Source of the DNA: SHZL01 sp963708905
GTDB lineage: Bacteria; Pseudomonadota; Gammaproteobacteria; Xanthomonadales; SZUA-36
Direction: 5' to 3'
Assembly: GCA_963708905.1 (NCBI GenBank)
Contig: CAVPUV010000057.1
Span: forward strand, 73,294-137,293
DNA: 64,000 nt
Shown: positions 1-9,521 of the stretch, piece after piece
Position numbering within the stretch: the stretch's first letter is position 1
Layout of the letters: the number at the start of each line of letters is the position of its first letter
Notes under the pieces: model-generated
The model's database searches: none
Told to the model about the DNA's origin: nothing
Seen by the model: only the letters and a program-made list of their open reading frames with translations
Made by a program: the position numbers and the translations under genes

Positions 1-425
1 TTGTTGTCACGCACGCTGCCATTGTAATAGCGCCGCGCGTATTGCAGCTGATCCTCGATTTCCACCAGGCTTTCATGCAACTGCCGGAAACCGGCGCTGG
101 CTTTAAGATCAGGGTATTCCTCGGCGAGGGCAAACAGACGGCCGATGGAGCGCGACAAGCCAGATTCCTCGCTGCCCCGCCGGTCCACAGACATGGCCGG
201 GTCGCCGCGCAGCCGGGCAACACGATCCAGCACGCCGGATTCGTGTTGCATATAACCGCGTACCGTGGCCACCAGATTGGGCACCAGTTCATAGCGGCGC
301 TGCAATTGTATATCGATGCCCGCCCATGCTTCCCTGACCTGATTACGCAAGCGCACCGCGCGGTTAAACGTCATTACAGCCCACATCAGCACGGCTGTGA
401 GCAGAATGAACAGCAACCAGTTCAT
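1..425 (-). CDS. LemA family protein (3' end outside window)
   Basis: Partial minus-strand gene: 141 codons are visible from an ATG at 423-425, and the C-terminus lies beyond the left edge. The N-terminus is a single hydrophobic helix (MNWLLFILLTAVLMW), followed by a polar helical region with LemA-family wording: WAGIDIQLQRRYELVPNLV near residues 38-56, then an EYPDLKAS stretch near 105-112. LemA proteins are membrane-anchored coiled helical-bundle proteins of poorly known role. The family and the translation are clear; the function is not. The neighbouring DUF2461 gene is on the same strand, 11 bases away. Confidence 0.88.
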   Translation of the reverse strand, partial: MNWLLFILLTAVLMWAVMTFNRAVRLRNQVREAWAGIDIQLQRRYELVPNLVATVRGYMQHESGVLDRVARLRGDPAMSVDRRGSEESGLSRSIGRLFALAEEYPDLKASAGFRQLHESLVEIEDQLQYARRYYNGSVRDN

Positions 426-436
426 TGTTCAGCTGA

Positions 437-1126
437 TCAGGACGGCAGTTCCAGTGCGTCGCAAATAAAGCGATTGAGAGGCGCCGCGCGCTTGAAAGCA
501 CCGGTCACAAGGTCGATAAAGTCCGGCTTGAGCGCCGCGGCCGGATCGGACTCGGTCATTACGTAGAAACTTTTGCGCCTGAGGTCATCGATGTGCACGT
601 GCTCGGCATTGAAGCCACGCGGTGGCCGCAACAGCGATTCACCCTTTATGCCGCCTGCGTCCAGAACTTTTTTCGCGTTCTTGATGCGTGCCCAGGCGCG
701 AACGTTGTCTGCAATATAATCGCGTATGCGGTTCAAGTCCGGACTGGCTGGTTGCCAGATACCCCCGCCACAGAATAATTCATCAGTGCCAATGTGGAGG
801 TAAAATCCGGGGGCGTGAACATCCTTGCCGGCATCGTGACGGAACTGGCATGCGACGTGTGTTTTATAGGGTGTCTTGTCCTTGGAAAAACGCGCGTCCC
901 GGTAGATACGGAACATGGAACCACCGTGGGGTCTGGGATCGGCAACGTAGTGGGAGGAAATAGCCTTCAGGCGTGGCTGCATGGCGACAATGAACTCGCT
1001 CATGGGCTGAACGACTGATTCTGTATAGCGATCCTTGGAATCGTTGAACCACTGGCGATTGTTGTGCTGTTCCAAATCCTTGAAAAAACGGAACAGGTCG
1101 GCTGGAAACCCATAGAACTCTGTCAT
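437..1126 (-). CDS. DUF2461 domain-containing protein
   Basis: A 229-residue protein that matches the DUF2461 family along its length. It opens with a F-x-F-L-x-x-L-type segment (LFRFFKDLEQHNNRQWF), followed by a RIYRDARFSKDKTPYKTH block and a FYLHIGTDELFCGGG block, both typical of the family. No enzymatic role is established for the family. There is no signal peptide, so it is probably cytoplasmic. It lies between lemA and the slp-like lipoprotein on the same strand. Start is the ATG at 1124-1126. Confidence 0.85.
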   Translation of the reverse strand: MTEFYGFPADLFRFFKDLEQHNNRQWFNDSKDRYTESVVQPMSEFIVAMQPRLKAISSHYVADPRPHGGSMFRIYRDARFSKDKTPYKTHVACQFRHDAGKDVHAPGFYLHIGTDELFCGGGIWQPASPDLNRIRDYIADNVRAWARIKNAKKVLDAGGIKGESLLRPPRGFNAEHVHIDDLRRKSFYVMTESDPAAALKPDFIDLVTGAFKRAAPLNRFICDALELPS

Positions 1127-1173
1127 TCCCTGGACCTCGTGTCGCGGAGTTTTCGGTCTGGTTGTAGTTGTGG

Positions 1174-1800
1174 TCAGTGGTCACGCTTGATAACTGTGGA
1201 CACTCCAGGTTTGACCCTGTGGGAGTGCATGAAACCGGAGCCATAATATCCGCCGCGGTAGCGATAGTAGGGGAAATAGCCCCCATACGGATAGCCCCAG
1301 AAATACGGGTAATAAAATGGGTCGTAATAGTAATAGGGGTCGTAAGCGCGCACATTCTGGCGTTCTTCCCACAACACCAGGTCGGTGATTTCGACAACCG
1401 GGTAGTGATAATCAAATTCCTCGATCTTGCGCACTTCCATGTTCTGGATCCGGCCGGTGACGGTTACTTCCCGGCCTTTGGCATACATCTCCGGGTCATG
1501 GAAGCCGTTGGTACACGCAATGAACCGTCCGGCGGTTTGATCTTCCACTTGTGGGCGCATGGAGCTGTCGAGCGCTCGTGACAGCACCTCAAAGCAGGTA
1601 CGATCTGCTTCATTGTGCGTGTCGACCAGCACGCCACCCCAGCGCACGTCGCTGCCAAACATGTCAGGTTGAACACGCGCCGGTGAAATTTCGGCATATT
1701 CTCCCTGCAGCTGCATCGGTATCGACGCACAGGCGGCAATCGTGGTGGCTCCAACTGCCACCATGACGTTGAACAAGGCGTTTTTCACAGTAACTTTCAT
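1174..1800 (-). CDS. Slp family outer membrane lipoprotein
   Basis: A 208-residue lipoprotein with the reading MKVTVKNALFNVMV.. and a lipobox IAAC at residues 21-24, so Cys24 is the predicted lipidated residue. I prefer the ATG at 1798-1800 to the one at 1819-1821 because it gives a compact signal peptide. The body resembles the Slp (starvation-inducible lipoprotein) family, including RWGGVLVDTHN and GREVTVTGRIQ. The last ~45 residues are unusually rich in Tyr, Gly and Pro (YDPYYYYDPFYYPYFWGYP). Probable location is the inner leaflet of the outer membrane. Exact role unknown. Confidence 0.82.
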   Translation of the reverse strand: MKVTVKNALFNVMVAVGATTIAACASIPMQLQGEYAEISPARVQPDMFGSDVRWGGVLVDTHNEADRTCFEVLSRALDSSMRPQVEDQTAGRFIACTNGFHDPEMYAKGREVTVTGRIQNMEVRKIEEFDYHYPVVEITDLVLWEERQNVRAYDPYYYYDPFYYPYFWGYPYGGYFPYYRYRGGYYGSGFMHSHRVKPGVSTVIKRDH

Positions 1801-1837
1801 GCATTTACCAGACCGGTTCATACCGGTCCATCTTACA

Positions 1838-3814
1838 TCATCGGCCTTTGTAACGGGGATGAAAATTTCCTACTGCACTTTGGATTTCGCCGGGCCCGGG
1901 AGGTTCCGTTGAGTAGCGGTGCCGGTTATACAAATTGGCGATATGGTAAATTTCCGTTAAATTTGCGGGCAAACGGTTTGAGGCTGAAAATGCCAGTTCC
2001 ATGGCGCCAAGGCTGGCCTGGTGGAGGCAACCCGCTTTCTTCAAGCGCCGGAGAAATTTCTGCCACGCCCGTTTTACCGGATCCTTGTCGCCGGGGCCAA
2101 CGGTTCTGAATATTAACGGCAACAGCAGCAAGGACAGTACGCCCAGCAATGCGAATAACACCGTAACCAGTCCGGCCGGGCTCATGTAATCCAGGCCCAG
2201 AGAAGCAAACAGGCGTGCCTGGCCTTGTGCGCTGAACTCGATGACCCAGTCGTTCCAGCGTTGTTCCAGCAGGTCGACACCGTTACGCACGGTGCGGACC
2301 CAATGGTAATCCAGTAAATGCCGTGGCGCCGAAATGGCCCCGCGCGAACCTTGTTCTACACGCAGTGGGGACACTGCCGCGGTGGGATCGACGCGAGTCC
2401 AGCCTTCGGCGGGTAGCCACACTTCGGTCCAGGCATGTGCATCGGATTGACGCACGAGCAAGTATTTACCCAGTTCACTGTACCAGCCGCCCTGGTAGCC
2501 GGTTATTACTCGCGAGGGAATACCGGCCATGCGCATCATGACGGCAAAAGCAGAGGCGTAGTGTTCGCAATACCCCGTACGCGTGTTGAACAGGAAGTCG
2601 TCAACAGCATTCCTTGCCAATAAAGGTGCTTCCAGAGAGTAATGAAAGTCCTCTTGGCTAAAGTGCCTCAGTACACGCTGGATCAATGCCCGCGCATCCG
2701 GAGTTTCGCTGCGCCAACGATCCATCAATTCACGGGTTCGCGGATTCAAACCATCAGGCAATTCCAACGCCATGGATCGCAGCGTTACCTGCAATTCCGG
2801 CGTATCCACGTAGTCCGGGTTGGATGCCATCCGGTACTGCAGCAATTGGGTGACGGGCTGGCGGCGCAGGATTTGGAAATCCATGCTGATACGTGAATTC
2901 TGGGGAGCCAGGGTGGGATAGTCCAGAGCGAATAGCCAGTTACGCTCATTGGGCTCCAGTTGCACGGTATAACGCCAGCGCGCACGGCGGTCATCCGGCA
3001 TGGTTTCCACGGCGATATTGCGACCATAAAAACTGCTGGTCCAGGTATTGTCTTTGTATTGCCAGAACACCGGTCCCCGCCAGTAAAGCTCGGACGGCTC
3101 GGGCTGGCGGCCTTCAAACTCAATACGTAAAGCCGGGCTGTCATCCATAAACAGGTTCTGGATCGAACCCGGTGACATGGAGTCCGACAGGCCGCTCTTG
3201 GCGTCCAGGCTGGATTCAGGAACACCCCAAAGCGGCGTGGCCCAACGTGGAAAGAACAGAAAGAATGCAATGGCGATGGGAACCGCCAACAGTAATAGCC
3301 GCAGGCTGAATGTCAGATCCGATAACATCGACGCCTGCATCGATGGAACTGCGCCCAACGGTTCGAATGCTTCTTTCCGCTGTAACTGAGTCAGGGCAAC
3401 CAGACCGACGATGATGGTCGCCACGCCGTAGACCAGTATGAAGATGCCTTGCGTGAACAGAAACTGTGTCGCACACAGAAAAAAACTGAAACTGACAACC
3501 AACCGGGCGTCACGAATACGCTCGCATTCCAGAAGTTTGAGCGCCAGCATGGCTGCCAGCAGGCTGACCGATGCCCGTCGCCCAAACAAGCCGCCGCTTG
3601 AAACCACCAGGGCGATAAGGGACATGGCAGTGGCAGCGTACCGTACCAGGCTCTTTAGCGGTTTCCAGTCATTGAATTCTGCGGCAAGCCGCCAGACCAG
3701 AGGCGCCAGAGACATCACCACAACCAGCGCGGACATGCGCGGAACCTGCGGCGCCATGGCTGTGGCCAGCGTTGCAATCACCCAAAAGATACTGTTGGAT
3801 TGCGGTCGCATCAT
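1838..3814 (-). CDS. TgpA-like transglutaminase, DUF3488 membrane protein
   Basis: A 658-residue inner-membrane protein. Hydrophobic segments fill residues ~8-195 (DUF3488). A periplasmic transglutaminase-like domain follows, with apparent catalytic residues Cys416 (GYCEHYASAF), His460 (SDAHAWTEVW) and Asp476 (TRVDPT). A further membrane helix lies near 555-575, before a short cytoplasmic tail. This matches the TgpA architecture. The start overlaps the end of the DUF58 gene by 4 bases (ATGA), so the two are translationally coupled in a moxR-DUF58-tgpA operon. Family members are linked to cell envelope processes; the substrate is unknown. Confidence 0.9.
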   Translation of the reverse strand: MMRPQSNSIFWVIATLATAMAPQVPRMSALVVVMSLAPLVWRLAAEFNDWKPLKSLVRYAATAMSLIALVVSSGGLFGRRASVSLLAAMLALKLLECERIRDARLVVSFSFFLCATQFLFTQGIFILVYGVATIIVGLVALTQLQRKEAFEPLGAVPSMQASMLSDLTFSLRLLLLAVPIAIAFFLFFPRWATPLWGVPESSLDAKSGLSDSMSPGSIQNLFMDDSPALRIEFEGRQPEPSELYWRGPVFWQYKDNTWTSSFYGRNIAVETMPDDRRARWRYTVQLEPNERNWLFALDYPTLAPQNSRISMDFQILRRQPVTQLLQYRMASNPDYVDTPELQVTLRSMALELPDGLNPRTRELMDRWRSETPDARALIQRVLRHFSQEDFHYSLEAPLLARNAVDDFLFNTRTGYCEHYASAFAVMMRMAGIPSRVITGYQGGWYSELGKYLLVRQSDAHAWTEVWLPAEGWTRVDPTAAVSPLRVEQGSRGAISAPRHLLDYHWVRTVRNGVDLLEQRWNDWVIEFSAQGQARLFASLGLDYMSPAGLVTVLFALLGVLSLLLLPLIFRTVGPGDKDPVKRAWQKFLRRLKKAGCLHQASLGAMELAFSASNRLPANLTEIYHIANLYNRHRYSTEPPGPGEIQSAVGNFHPRYKGR

Positions 3815-4791
3815 TTACCGTACAAAGCCAGGATTTTGAGACACGTGTCACGGTGATCATCGCCCAGGCCGGCGGGCAGGGCGTCCGTCGGCAATTCCAG
3901 GGAGTAGGGAATCTGCCGTCGTTCAGCCATCAGGACCCAGGCGGTGAGTATGGACAGTTTTTCCTCGGTATCACGGCCACCCATCAGGTACCAGTTGAGC
4001 TCGCAGGCTTCTTCACGCGGCGTTTCCATCACCCGTGAATACAATTTGCCGTGACGCGCACTGGCACGCCATGCAACCTGGCGTAGCGCATCACCAGGTC
4101 GATATTCACGCAAACCGTGAAAGTGTTCGCCTTCGCCAATCTGAGCCATGCCGTCATCGCCGCGGCCGAGGCGCGGCAGAGGCGGTGGATTGCCCGCCGG
4201 CCTGGGGTAAACCAGACAGCGGGCTGTCGGGATGATGACCGACCAGGCGCGGAATAATCCCAATGGATAGCGGTTCTCGATGTTGAACGGGACCATCTCC
4301 ATCCAACCCCGCTCAGAGCTCGACTGTTCCAGGATCAGGTCTATCGATTGATGCGGACCAATATCCCTGGTATCGCTGGATTCGGCGGATTTTACTTGCA
4401 CCACGAAGCGGTGGCGCCCTTCCGGGTTCTTCAGGTAAACACGAAAGCGTGCCGCGTCACCGGCCATAATCGGGTTGGCGTGTATGTTGCCAAGCGTCAT
4501 CCCCACAATATTGCGGTAGGCCAGCAAGGTAGTCAGTTGTGCAATCGCAGCCAATACGAATCCCAACAACAATGCCATGTTGTTGTTGAAATTCAGACCA
4601 CCCAAAGCCGTGGCCGCCAGCAACAGTCCGAACCAAACGCCAAACTGCGTTGGCATCACATAAATATGCCGGTATTCCAGTGTGAATGGCAGTGATGGCG
4701 AGCCGCGGCGCTGCCGCACCCGCTGCAGAATCCAGCGATCAAATCGCCGGCCAGGTCTGATTCGATCAAAGGTCAGGGCCAGGGAAACCAT
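3811..4791 (-). CDS. DUF58 domain-containing protein
   Basis: A 326-residue protein with two predicted membrane helices at about residues 50-92 and a vWA-like DUF58 domain near its C-terminal half. The signature is GLREYRPGDALRQVAWRASA around residues 226-245. DUF58 proteins accompany MoxR ATPases, which are thought to act on vWA-type partners. It is preceded by moxR (24 bases away) and overlaps tgpA by 4 bases, which is the standard three-gene arrangement. The start ATG at 4789-4791 is well placed. Confidence 0.9.
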   Translation of the reverse strand: MVSLALTFDRIRPGRRFDRWILQRVRQRRGSPSLPFTLEYRHIYVMPTQFGVWFGLLLAATALGGLNFNNNMALLLGFVLAAIAQLTTLLAYRNIVGMTLGNIHANPIMAGDAARFRVYLKNPEGRHRFVVQVKSAESSDTRDIGPHQSIDLILEQSSSERGWMEMVPFNIENRYPLGLFRAWSVIIPTARCLVYPRPAGNPPPLPRLGRGDDGMAQIGEGEHFHGLREYRPGDALRQVAWRASARHGKLYSRVMETPREEACELNWYLMGGRDTEEKLSILTAWVLMAERRQIPYSLELPTDALPAGLGDDHRDTCLKILALYGK

Positions 4792-4815
4792 GTCACACCA
4801 TCGGTGAATGCTGTT

Positions 4816-5772
4816 TCAGGGAATGGGTAGTTGCTGCAACATTTCCGCGATCTGTTTATCCGGCACCTGGCTGAAACCTGCTGAAACACTGAGGCGGTGA
4901 CGCGCCAGGCCGGGAAATACCACCTTCACGTCTTCCGGAGTCACGAAATCGCGATTATCGAGAAATGCATAAGCGCGACTGGCGCGCAGCAGTGCCAGTC
5001 CCGCTCGTGGCGACAGACCGCTTTCGAACCATTGTTCATTGCGGGATTCTTCCAACAAAGCCTGGATGTAATCCAGCAAAGACTCACTGACATGCACCTG
5101 CTCACAGTCTGCCTGCAAGCCCAGCACATCCTGTGGTGTCAGTTGGGACTTGAGCTGCTGCAACATCGCGGCGCGATCCATTGATGTCAGCAATTCACGC
5201 TCCGCAGTCCGACCCGGATAGCCCAATGTGATACTGAGTAAAAAGCGGTCCAGTTGCGAATCAGGTAATGGGTAAGTACCGACCAGATCAAGCGGGTTCT
5301 GTGTTGCCATCACGAAAAATGGCCGCGGCAAAATGTGGGTTTCATTCTCGATGGTAACCTGGCCTTCAGCCATGCCTTCGAGCAACGCACTTTGTGTTTT
5401 GGGGGTGGCGCGGTTGATTTCGTCGGCCAGGATCACCTGCGAAAAAATCGGGCCCGGGTGCAGCACAAACGCATCTTCATCCCGTTTGTAAATGGACACG
5501 CCGAGGATGTCAGCGGGCAGCATGTCGCTGGTGAACTGTATGCGCTGGTAGTCAGAACCAATCACCCGGGCAAGGGCATGCGCCAGAGTAGTCTTGCCCA
5601 CACCGGGTGCGTCTTCGATCAGTAAATGACCCCGTGAAAGCAGGCAGCAAAACGCCAGTCTTACCTTGTCAGTTTTACCCAACAATATCCGGTTGACGGA
5701 CTGCTCAGCCTGATACAGGCACTCACGCCGGGTTTCGGTGGTGTCGGTTTTGCTGGTCACGGTGCTGCTCAC
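4816..5772 (-). CDS. MoxR family AAA+ ATPase
   Basis: AAA_3-type ATPase of about 318 residues. Walker A APGVGKTT lies near residue 55-62; Walker B and sensor text follow as VILADEINRATPKTQSALLE; a further motif reads FFVMATQNPLDLVGTYPLP. MoxR ATPases are chaperone-like proteins that work with vWA-domain partners such as the adjacent DUF58 protein. The reading frame stays open to a TTG at 5820. A -10-like TATACT sits at about 5812-5817 on the minus strand, inside that longer version, so I chose the GTG at 5770-5772; the GTG at 5758-5760 is also possible. Confidence 0.9.
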   Translation of the reverse strand: MSSTVTSKTDTTETRRECLYQAEQSVNRILLGKTDKVRLAFCCLLSRGHLLIEDAPGVGKTTLAHALARVIGSDYQRIQFTSDMLPADILGVSIYKRDEDAFVLHPGPIFSQVILADEINRATPKTQSALLEGMAEGQVTIENETHILPRPFFVMATQNPLDLVGTYPLPDSQLDRFLLSITLGYPGRTAERELLTSMDRAAMLQQLKSQLTPQDVLGLQADCEQVHVSESLLDYIQALLEESRNEQWFESGLSPRAGLALLRASRAYAFLDNRDFVTPEDVKVVFPGLARHRLSVSAGFSQVPDKQIAEMLQQLPIP

Positions 5773-5811
5773 GGTTGAATTTTTTCTGCGACATACCCAG
5801 TTGAAGCGCGA

Positions 5812-5817
5812 GTATAG
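5812..5817 (-). promoter_or_regulatory. candidate -10 box for the moxR operon
   Basis: The minus strand reads GCTATACTCG here, a near-consensus TATACT hexamer about 40 bases before the preferred moxR start. No convincing -35 hexamer is seen at 16-18 bases upstream, so this is a weak call based mainly on position in the divergent moxR/patatin intergenic gap. Confidence 0.35.
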
Positions 5818-5887
5818 CAAACCCCCGATACCGTGCCGTCATGTTCCATCCGCTGATTTCCAAGCGGCAAAAAAGGAATTAGAAGCG

Positions 5888-7072
5888 GTGTCGCGGTATA
5901 TTGCCCGTATGAGCGCCGAACACGTTATGGTGGATGGATCCCGGCAAGGCAAAACTGCAATTGTACTGCCTGGCGGCGGTGCACGCGGCGCTTACCAGGT
6001 TGGGGTATTGAAAGCCATCGCGGCAATCACCCGTGGTGGCGTCAATCCGTTTCCGGTGATATGTGGCGTATCGGCCGGCGCCATAAACGCCGCAGTCCTC
6101 GCCAGCCATGCGCATGAATTTCACCTCGGCGTTGAGCTGCTGGAAAAATTCTGGGCGACCATGCACTGTGGAAGAATTTATCGTACGGATGGCTGGGCCG
6201 TATTGCGATCCGCATTGCAGTGGGCTATTTCCCTGCCGTTGGGAGGAAAAATCGTACCCCACCCGAAATCCTTGCTGGATAACCGGCCCCTTGGTCAATT
6301 TCTCGAAAACTCAATGCGCCTGGAAGGCATCGCCAAGGCGATAGAAACCGGCCTGTTACACGGTGTCGCGGTTACCGCGTCCGGCTATACGTGTGCTTCA
6401 GCCATCAGTTTTTACCAGGCGGCGGATGGTGTCCTGCCATGGACGCGAGAAAGGAGGCGAGGTCAACCCGTCACGCTGACGGTCAGCCATCTGCTGGCTT
6501 CCGCGGCACTGCCATTGATTTTTCCGGCGCAACGGATTGGAGCGGAATTTTTTGGCGACGGTGGTATGCGCATGATTTCACCATTGAGTCCGGCCCTGCA
6601 TCTTGGCGCTACACGGGTACTGGTTATTTCCACCCGGGATGAGAAGCCGGACCCCTCTCCCCATCATCTTGTGCCGTATCCGTCACTGGGAGAGATCAGC
6701 GGCTACCTGCTGGATACGATTTTCATGGACTTGCTCAACGCCGACCTGAATCGCCTGCGGCGCATCAACAGGACCTTGGCGCTGATACCAGCGGCGCAGC
6801 GGCCGGAGTCCGGGCTGCAGATCGTCGAGTCACTGGTCATCCGCCCCAGCAGGGACGTGCGGGACATCACGCAGCAACACGTGGATGAAATCCCCCCCGC
6901 CGTGCGCCTGTTGTTGCGTAGCCTGGGAGGTTGGGGCATAGACTGGCGCCTGGCCAGTTACCTGCTGTTTGAATCGGCTTATTGCCAGGAGCTGATTGCT
7001 CTGGGCTACCGGGACGGCCTGGCGATGCGGGCGGAGTTGTGCGCGTTTCTCGGGTCTTCTAGCGAGTGTTGA
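5888..7072 (+). CDS. patatin-like phospholipase family protein
   Basis: Lipid acyl hydrolase of about 394 residues. It has the full patatin signature: oxyanion-hole loop VLPGGGARGAYQVG, nucleophile elbow CGVSAGAINA with the catalytic Ser, and the Asp of the dyad in FFGDGGMRM. The likely activity is hydrolysis of phospholipid or other acyl esters. There is no clear signal peptide from either plausible start. I chose the GTG at 5888, which follows an AAGGA at 5873-5877; the ATG at 5909 lacks a visible ribosome-binding site but would also give a complete domain. The gene is divergent from moxR and convergent with fadE, overlapping its end by 14 bases. Confidence 0.88.
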   Translation: MSRYIARMSAEHVMVDGSRQGKTAIVLPGGGARGAYQVGVLKAIAAITRGGVNPFPVICGVSAGAINAAVLASHAHEFHLGVELLEKFWATMHCGRIYRTDGWAVLRSALQWAISLPLGGKIVPHPKSLLDNRPLGQFLENSMRLEGIAKAIETGLLHGVAVTASGYTCASAISFYQAADGVLPWTRERRRGQPVTLTVSHLLASAALPLIFPAQRIGAEFFGDGGMRMISPLSPALHLGATRVLVISTRDEKPDPSPHHLVPYPSLGEISGYLLDTIFMDLLNADLNRLRRINRTLALIPAAQRPESGLQIVESLVIRPSRDVRDITQQHVDEIPPAVRLLLRSLGGWGIDWRLASYLLFESAYCQELIALGYRDGLAMRAELCAFLGSSSEC

Positions 7073-9521
7073 CGGCCGGACGGAGATCCGGCTCCCCGCA
7101 GACCTCGATATCGCTGCGTGGAAAATCGTCAACTTCGATGACGGTCCGGCTGGCTTCCTGTGCCAGGCGCACCAGCGCGGCTTGCTCTTCCGAGATCACA
7201 CCACTCTCCACGGCGCGCTGCACCAGCCTTTTGTAATTCTCGTACCTTACAGGCTCTTGAAACGCATTGCTCACGGCGTTTTCTGCACTGGCCGAGGTCA
7301 GTGCCAGGTGGAAGGCGTTATGCACTTTGCCGGATGCATCGTCTTCGTCGGAAATGTATACGCCGGCTACCAGGCGATCACGGCTGTCGTTTTCAGACAA
7401 TAAAAGCCGAGCCACGGCCTTGCCGGTGTGGTCCGAAGGTTGACGATAGGGCATGCCCAACGGGAATAGAAGCCACTTAACCAGGCTGCCAACACCCGGC
7501 AAGGGGAAATTCTGCAAAACTCCCCTGAGGCTTTCCTGGATGGTGTAAAAACTGTCTTCCATCGCCCAGCGGACAAAGGGCAGATCTTCAGGCGGCCGTC
7601 CATCGTCTTCGTAGCGCTTCAAAACGGCGCTGGCCAGATACAAATGTATCAGCGCATCGGCCAGCCGGCCGGACAATTTTTCCTTGAGTTTGAACTTGCC
7701 ACCCAGGGTGACCAGCACCAGGTCAGCGGTGAAACTAAACGCCGCGCACAAGCGGCTGGCATGCCGGAAATATGAGGCGGTCGGGCCCTTGACCGGTGCC
7801 CTGGTGGCCAAGCCACCGGTCAGGCCCAACATCAGGGAACGCACCAGATTGCTGATAGCGTGACCCATGTGAGCGAACATGGCCTTGTCAAAAGCCATGC
7901 GAGCACCAGCGCGGGGATCCCTGGCGGCTTCCATCTCTTTCAGCAACCAGGGATGGGCGCGGATGGCACCCTGGCCGAAAATGATCAAAGAACGCGTGAG
8001 GATGTTGGCTCCCTCCACCGTGATTGAAATGGGCACCGCCTGATATGCCTGGGCCAGGTAGTTTGAGGGACCGGTAACGATGCCTTTACCGCCATGTATG
8101 TCCATCGCATCATTGATGCAATCCCGATTGCCCTCGGTCAGTTGGTATTTTACGATGGCTGTGAGAACGGCGGGCCTGTGCCCCTGGTCCAAAGCCACCA
8201 GGGTTAGTTGCCGCGCTGCATCCATGCGATAAGTACGACCGCCAATCCTCGCCAGGGGTTCTTCAACGCCTTCGAATTGACCAATGGGCGTATTGAATTG
8301 CTTGCGGATGCGGGCGTAAGCTCCAGACATCAGCGCGGCCATTTTGCCACCCGCCACACCAAGAGCTGGCAACGAAATGGCCCGACCAGCCGCCAGGCTT
8401 TGCATCAGCATACGCCAGCCGTGACCGATACGTTCCTGCCCGCCAATAACCCAGTCCATTGGGATAAAAACGTCGCGGCCGCGCGTGGGGCCATTCATGA
8501 ACACAACGCCGATCGGCATGTGTCGATTGCCGATTTCAACGCCGGGTGTATTTGCCGGAATCAATGCACAGGTGATGCCAAGGTCGACTTTGTCACCCAG
8601 CAAACCATCGGGGTCAAGCACTTTGAACGCCAGCCCGAGTAACGTGGCCACTGGCGCCAGGGTGATGTAGCGCTTGTTCCAGTTGAGCCTGAGACCGAGT
8701 ACCTCCTTGCCGCGATACAGGTCCTTGCACACGATACCTGTGTCATTCATGCTGGCGGCGTCTGAACCGGCTGATGGCGAGGTCAGTGCAAAGCAAGGAA
8801 TTTCCTCTCCGCTGGCCAGGCGGGGGAGGTAGTATTTTTTCTGTTCATCGGTGCCGAAGTGCAGCAGCAACTCGCCCGGTCCCAGAGAATTTGGAACCAT
8901 CACGGTTACGGCGGCGGTCAGGTTGCAACTGGCGAGCTTCATAACCACGGCGGAATTCGCTTGCGCGGAAAATCCCAGCCCGCCGTAGGCTTCGGGAATG
9001 ATCATGCTGAAAAAACGGTGTTCGCGGATGAACTGCCAGGCTGCATCGGGCAAATTACGATAGGTGTGGCAGATTTTCCAGTCGTCCAGCATATGGCACA
9101 GTTCATCCACCGGGCCATCGATGAATTCTTGCTCTCTCTTGCTCAGGCATGGCGCGGGGGTTTTCAATAACAAACGCCAACGCGGCCGACCGGAGAATAT
9201 TACTGCGTCCCACCACACGGTGCCCGCATCCAGTGCTTCCTGTTCCGTTGTGGAAACCGCTGGCATGATTTTTCGAAAAACATTGTAGAGACGATCGCTG
9301 ATCAACAGGCGCCGCAGCGGTTTGACCAGAAAACCCATCAAAGTTACGGCAACGATGCCGTTGGCAAATCTGAACCAGCTGGGCACATAGAGCAGGTGCC
9401 GCAACTCAGTCCAGCCCACCGTCAGGCTGACCATGATCACCATCGTCATGAGCAGGGAAACCCGGTTATACGCCAGCAACAGCAGGGTAAAGATCAGTAT
9501 CACAAAGAACAGGAAGTCCAT
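7059..9521 (-). CDS. fadE: acyl-CoA dehydrogenase FadE
   Basis: An 820-residue protein, close to the length of E. coli FadE (814). It catalyses the first, FAD-linked step of fatty acid beta-oxidation. Two or three N-terminal hydrophobic segments (residues ~1-75) suggest membrane association. The acyl-CoA dehydrogenase core has a FALTSPSAGSDAASM stretch in the FAD and substrate region, FEGVEEPLARIGGRTY and MDIHGGKGIVTGPSNYLAQ. A C-terminal extension of ~250 residues corresponds to the FadE-specific DUF1974 region. It belongs functionally with fadJ, fadI and fadD elsewhere in this window. No FadR-like operator was recognised upstream. Confidence 0.95.
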   Translation of the reverse strand: MDFLFFVILIFTLLLLAYNRVSLLMTMVIMVSLTVGWTELRHLLYVPSWFRFANGIVAVTLMGFLVKPLRRLLISDRLYNVFRKIMPAVSTTEQEALDAGTVWWDAVIFSGRPRWRLLLKTPAPCLSKREQEFIDGPVDELCHMLDDWKICHTYRNLPDAAWQFIREHRFFSMIIPEAYGGLGFSAQANSAVVMKLASCNLTAAVTVMVPNSLGPGELLLHFGTDEQKKYYLPRLASGEEIPCFALTSPSAGSDAASMNDTGIVCKDLYRGKEVLGLRLNWNKRYITLAPVATLLGLAFKVLDPDGLLGDKVDLGITCALIPANTPGVEIGNRHMPIGVVFMNGPTRGRDVFIPMDWVIGGQERIGHGWRMLMQSLAAGRAISLPALGVAGGKMAALMSGAYARIRKQFNTPIGQFEGVEEPLARIGGRTYRMDAARQLTLVALDQGHRPAVLTAIVKYQLTEGNRDCINDAMDIHGGKGIVTGPSNYLAQAYQAVPISITVEGANILTRSLIIFGQGAIRAHPWLLKEMEAARDPRAGARMAFDKAMFAHMGHAISNLVRSLMLGLTGGLATRAPVKGPTASYFRHASRLCAAFSFTADLVLVTLGGKFKLKEKLSGRLADALIHLYLASAVLKRYEDDGRPPEDLPFVRWAMEDSFYTIQESLRGVLQNFPLPGVGSLVKWLLFPLGMPYRQPSDHTGKAVARLLLSENDSRDRLVAGVYISDEDDASGKVHNAFHLALTSASAENAVSNAFQEPVRYENYKRLVQRAVESGVISEEQAALVRLAQEASRTVIEVDDFPRSDIEVCGEPDLRPAVNTR

